The notes under the pieces: model-generated
What the model was told of the DNA's origin: nothing
Database searches by the model: none
The model's input: only the letters and a program-made list of their open reading frames with translations
Part shown: piece by piece, positions 60,446-64,000 of the stretch
Layout: the number at the start of each line of letters is the position of its first letter
Numbering within the stretch: the stretch's first letter is position 1
Program-made: the position numbers and the translations under genes
Origin: Oreohelix idahoensis
Lineage: Eukaryota > Mollusca > Gastropoda > Stylommatophora > Oreohelicidae
Assembly (NCBI GenBank): GCA_024509875.1
Contig: JAMPIV010004456.1
Coordinates: forward strand, 248,001-312,000
Direction: 5' to 3'
DNA: 64,000 nucleotides

Positions 60446-63400
60446 GCAGTGTGTGCTATAGGACAACTGTTTGAAAGCAGAGAAGCTGAAGTTGCATAAA
60501 ACATGTCAAAGTTGACATTTCGGACCAAATTGAAGGTTGTTTTTTTTTTGTGTGTAATATTTTGACGTCAGTCAAATAAGTCATCAGGTTGCTGGCCGAT
60601 TTAGGGAGCACATGGCATAATGTAGCTCGCTGGCCACCACTAGTTTTGCACACTGTAGTCTTACAGACACAGATGTGAGCGTTTCTACTGGCAAAAGCTT
60701 TAGTTAGGCTGGCATGTTTGACCAACAGTTACTGCCATTTCTGCACTGACTGGTATGCACAATTAAAAATCATCTTTAACTACCAGAACCATCTCAGAGA
60801 AAATACACTCATTGAAATTTCGCCCACTTGGAACAACTTTAGGCATCTTTGTGTTTACACAGAACTCAGTAATAACATTAAATAATAAATATGAAATATC
60901 AGTTTTTGGGATTAATTTTAAGCGTTTTTCACGCTACTTTAGTAACGATAAACAAAAATTTACTTTTATGGTAAAAATCTATAAAGCAAAATGTGTTAAC
61001 AATGATACTACCAAAATTACAGTGTCAACAAGGACTTTTTGAAATTTTTTTTTTTTTATTGAAATGTGTAACAAGAGAAGCACTAAGTGTCATATGGTAT
61101 GGATTCAAATAAATCAGACATCACAAAGAAAGAAAAACAGCCAAGAAATAAAATGTAATGTCACTGTTAAAAAAATAATAAGCAAACTTTTAGAAATGTG
61201 ATCGGTGACATGTATAAAGCAAGTAAAACCAGTACAAGTAAAAACAGTGATGACTGAGAAAAGTTATATATATATAGGATGAGACAACTGAACAGGTGGT
61301 TTAGAAAATGAGAAATTATAGTTTTCCAAACTTACAAGCTAAAAGAAAACAAAATGAAGCAACAAGTCATGATATTTCCTTTTATGGGTACTACCCATGA
61401 AAATCATCAATGAAGACCATGGTATATAACAATTGTGGGGAGGAAAAAAAAAACAAGAAAACAATATATATTAAAAATATATTAAAATCATTAACAAAAT
61501 ATGCTATATAATAATTTAAAAATTTTAAAAAAAAAAAAAAAAAAAAAGGAAAATTCTCCTTTTAGCATTTAATAATGTTAAACTAAATATTTTTATTTTA
61601 AAAGTTTAGAATAATGATAAAAGATGGCCTCTATTGACAAGTTGCAGTTACACGAAGTTGAAGATTATATCTGTATATATTAATACACAAATCTGCCATG
61701 ATCCAAACTCATTTTTTATGCACAAATAGTGAAATACCTTGCTAATCACATAAACAAAACACTGAAAAATCCTATATGTTACTAGATAAATTAAAATATT
61801 CATAGTAGCAAACTCATGTGTGCAAATACATAAATGCATAAGGTAAGATAAACTCAAAGGCACAGTTGCTATTCTCAAATTAATTCACTCGTAACTATTA
61901 ATTCATGAATATTTGGCTATGAATTTAATGACAATCAAACAGCAGAACAACAGAAAAAAAACAAGTTTGGCGTTCATAACAAGTCTAATTAATAATAATA
62001 ATAATAATATGCTTGTGATCTGGTTACCTTGCAAACAATGAATCCAAACCGGACATTCACAGTTATTATAAAACAATGAAACAGTTAAATACACACATAA
62101 ATGAAGGCTTATAAATGAAAAGTATAAGATGTTATAAGGTTAAAACAAGGACAACATGAAAAATTCACAAATGATCTTCGATGTAAGCCTTAATTATACG
62201 TCATGCGTGAGTCATGTGTCCGGATGGTAAAACCTTTCAAATCACATAAAATTTGTTGGGATGAACGTACATCTAATCCCTTTTTAGAAAAAAAGCAACT
62301 CATTGAGTACGCAAATGACTTTCAATCATTTAAAAACGTGAAAAGTTATTTGGTTATGCTCAATCTTTAAGTCTGAGATTTGTTTAAGCCTGGAAATTGT
62401 CTCCTTGTCTGGCTTGTTTGGAAAATATCATGCACTGGAAATGCTCTTCTAAATAATGGAAACTTTTAAAAATAAAGCTAGCCAGTTAAGAAGTTTTTAT
62501 GCTTGTGACTGCTCGAAACTTTCGATACAATAAATCTCATCAAGCATAGCTGTCCTAAAAAGCTTCATAATGTGTAAATTAACAAACAGATTGATGATGA
62601 CAATTTGCTGAAAAGATTAAGGCAGCTCTAGATAAAAATTAACTGAGTGATACTGTAAAAAAGCTATGTCAAAAAAAAAAAAAAAGAAGAGATGATTTTA
62701 AAAATGTACGTCTAGTTAACACTTGTCGCAATAAACAAATAAAATATAGTTAAGTAATTAAAGTTACATTGTTTATAAACGTGAACATTAACTATTTCCA
62801 GACACACCGTTCCATACATATTAATTATCGATAGCTGCATATTAAGTATTCCATGATGTGACTTTCCAGATATTCATCTCTGGCATTCTGCAGGAGCATT
62901 CACTTTCACTAATGTGTTCTGTAATATATATTACTCAGTGTCATTTTGAAAAGAAATTGTCTGTAGCACATAGAAATGCTTTATTTACAGCTTGTCACTG
63001 GAGCTGCTTTATACTAAGATAAAAGCCATCTAATAAAGCACATAGAAAAAAATGGTGTTTATATTACAGAGAAACTAACATGTTAATAATCTTGCACTTT
63101 ATGATTACATTTAATGCTTTCATATAAAGAAAAAAACAATATGACAAATAGAAACTGCACTTAATCTTGTTTTTCTCATATTTAATCAGTCTTTATACAA
63201 GTATAATCTGCTCCAGTCCTCTCTGTTATTGATTACATTTCTTAGCTCCACTACAGCTCTTATTCTTCAACTAACAAACATGCATGCACACACATTCAGT
63301 TACACATGTATGCACATACTTCTACTGTTTGCCCTAACATAGCCCTGATGCATTAATACTGAAGGCACGTGGCATTGAAGTCATACAGTCATCAATACAA

Positions 63401-63505
63401 GACAAACAAAACAAAACAATTATTCATTGTATGGCAATTATTCTCTCTAGCACACACACAAAATTAAAAAATGTCCTCTTGTGGTCGTCCACAGTCTAAC
63501 ACACT
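60446..63505. other. AT-rich stretch, perhaps 3' UTR plus intergenic for the minus-strand gene
   Basis: No repeat family or coding frame recognised. It is rich in A-runs, including about 20 A at 61531-61549, and has TATATA and AAT repeats. If the minus-strand exon at 63506 is real, its 3' UTR runs into this stretch; the inverse AATAAA (TTTATT) nearest on the downstream side that I noted is at 62980-62985. Confidence 0.4.
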
Positions 63506-63609
63506 CTATCTCCATGACAAGCTGGCCACAGTCAGAAGTTGCAAGATGGTAGCTAGGAGAATGGATGTACTTAGTACAGCAGCTCCATTGCCATTTTCTG
63601 TTTTGGAAG
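63506..63609 (-). CDS. Terminal exon of a probable GPI-anchored protein
   Basis: On the minus strand the acceptor TTTATTCTCAG is followed by 104 bases: two that complete a codon, 33 codons and TAG. The peptide SKTENGNGAAVLSTSILLAT continues ILQLLTVASLSWR. A small-residue stretch (NGNGAA), then about 20 hydrophobic residues and an immediate stop, is the layout of a GPI-anchor signal. A C-terminal membrane anchor is the alternative. It joins 63791-63857 in phase across a 181-bp GT-AG intron. The protein family cannot be named from this. Confidence 0.45.
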
Positions 63610-63790
63610 CTGAGAATAAATTTTAGACAATATTAGCACTTGTACTTATACCACTTTTGTCACAATGTCAGTCAAATTAGTATTCAATAAAGTGTATAAG
63701 TAAAGGGTTAGAAATATATTGGTATTCAAATGTGCTCCAATTCTGTTATACTATTATTTCAATTAAGATTTAGGGAAAATCTATTCTTAC

Positions 63791-63857
63791 TGTTTTTGGT
63801 GTAAGTGGCCAAAGTATACTCCTCATCCAAATTATTCTTGGGGTAATTTTGACTAGG
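63791..63857 (-). CDS. Penultimate exon of the same gene (boundaries tentative)
   Basis: On the minus strand it has donor A|GTAAGAATAG and a candidate acceptor AAAACAG at 63858-63859; an acceptor 12 bases further upstream is also in frame. It encodes PSQNYPKNNLDEEYTLATY then TKN, leaving one base that pairs with the two at the next exon. A stop lies in frame just upstream, so the exon cannot extend far. The acceptor lacks a pyrimidine tract, which lowers confidence. Confidence 0.35.
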
Positions 63858-64000
63858 CTGTTTTAAAATCTGTGTTTAATCTGTGCTAGAAGGCTTCAAG
63901 CTGTGGGGAACATTAGGGCAAAGCCAGAATACACCCTATAAGTTGAACATATTCCATAACAACATGTATGTCAAAGTTTAATGATTCTGAGGTTAAAACT
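63858..64000 (-). other. Presumed intron of the minus-strand gene
   Basis: No further exon could be supported before the window edge. Confidence 0.3.

Overview
The window is nuclear DNA from an invertebrate animal. It is AT-rich, has genes split by GT-AG introns, and is dense in LINEs, SINEs, LTR retrotransposons, MITEs and minisatellites. The repeat repertoire (RTE-like LINEs, an LTR element with integrase ahead of reverse transcriptase, tRNA-derived SINEs) would suit a lophotrochozoan, perhaps a mollusc, but the sequence alone does not settle the lineage.

Host genes. The main gene, on the + strand, is the 3' part of MASTL (Greatwall kinase). It has seven exons: 14386-17000, 23004-23105, 25066-25300, 26288-26401, 28247-28348, 29393-29503 and 37313-37359, with a poly(A) signal at 37534. 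The N-lobe kinase exons must lie left of the window. At the right edge, on the - strand, two short exons (63791-63857 and 63506-63609) appear to encode the C-terminus of a GPI-anchored surface protein that I cannot name. No other host gene is supported.

Left block (1-13181). Two nearly identical Ty3-type internal regions share a central LTR: internal, LTR, internal, LTR. The domain order is Gag, integrase, RT, RNase H, as in the Gmr1 group. Protease and the integrase catalytic core appear to be missing, and both copies share a stop codon in RT. Copy 1 also carries a LINE insertion with a 10-bp target duplication.

MASTL introns (17001-37312) hold a triplicated splice-donor region, a 1.83-kb non-autonomous hAT element with two nested TTAA-type MITEs, LINE 3' ends, at least four SINE or short-repeat families, and three minisatellites. 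One minisatellite grew inside a SINE and another inside a LINE C-terminal coding region.

Right block (37.5-63.5 kb) is intergenic. It holds a complete but non-autonomous Ty3-type element (39571-43132, 5-bp target duplication) that encodes a truncated Gag, a defective protease and an RRM-like domain, and has no RT. It also holds LINE B (about 47080-54304), interrupted by LINE A (48518-51664), which has a 12-bp target duplication and a twin-priming inversion. A further truncated LINE, more SINEs and several tandem arrays follow. The two host genes look ordinary. The unusual content is in the mobile elements.
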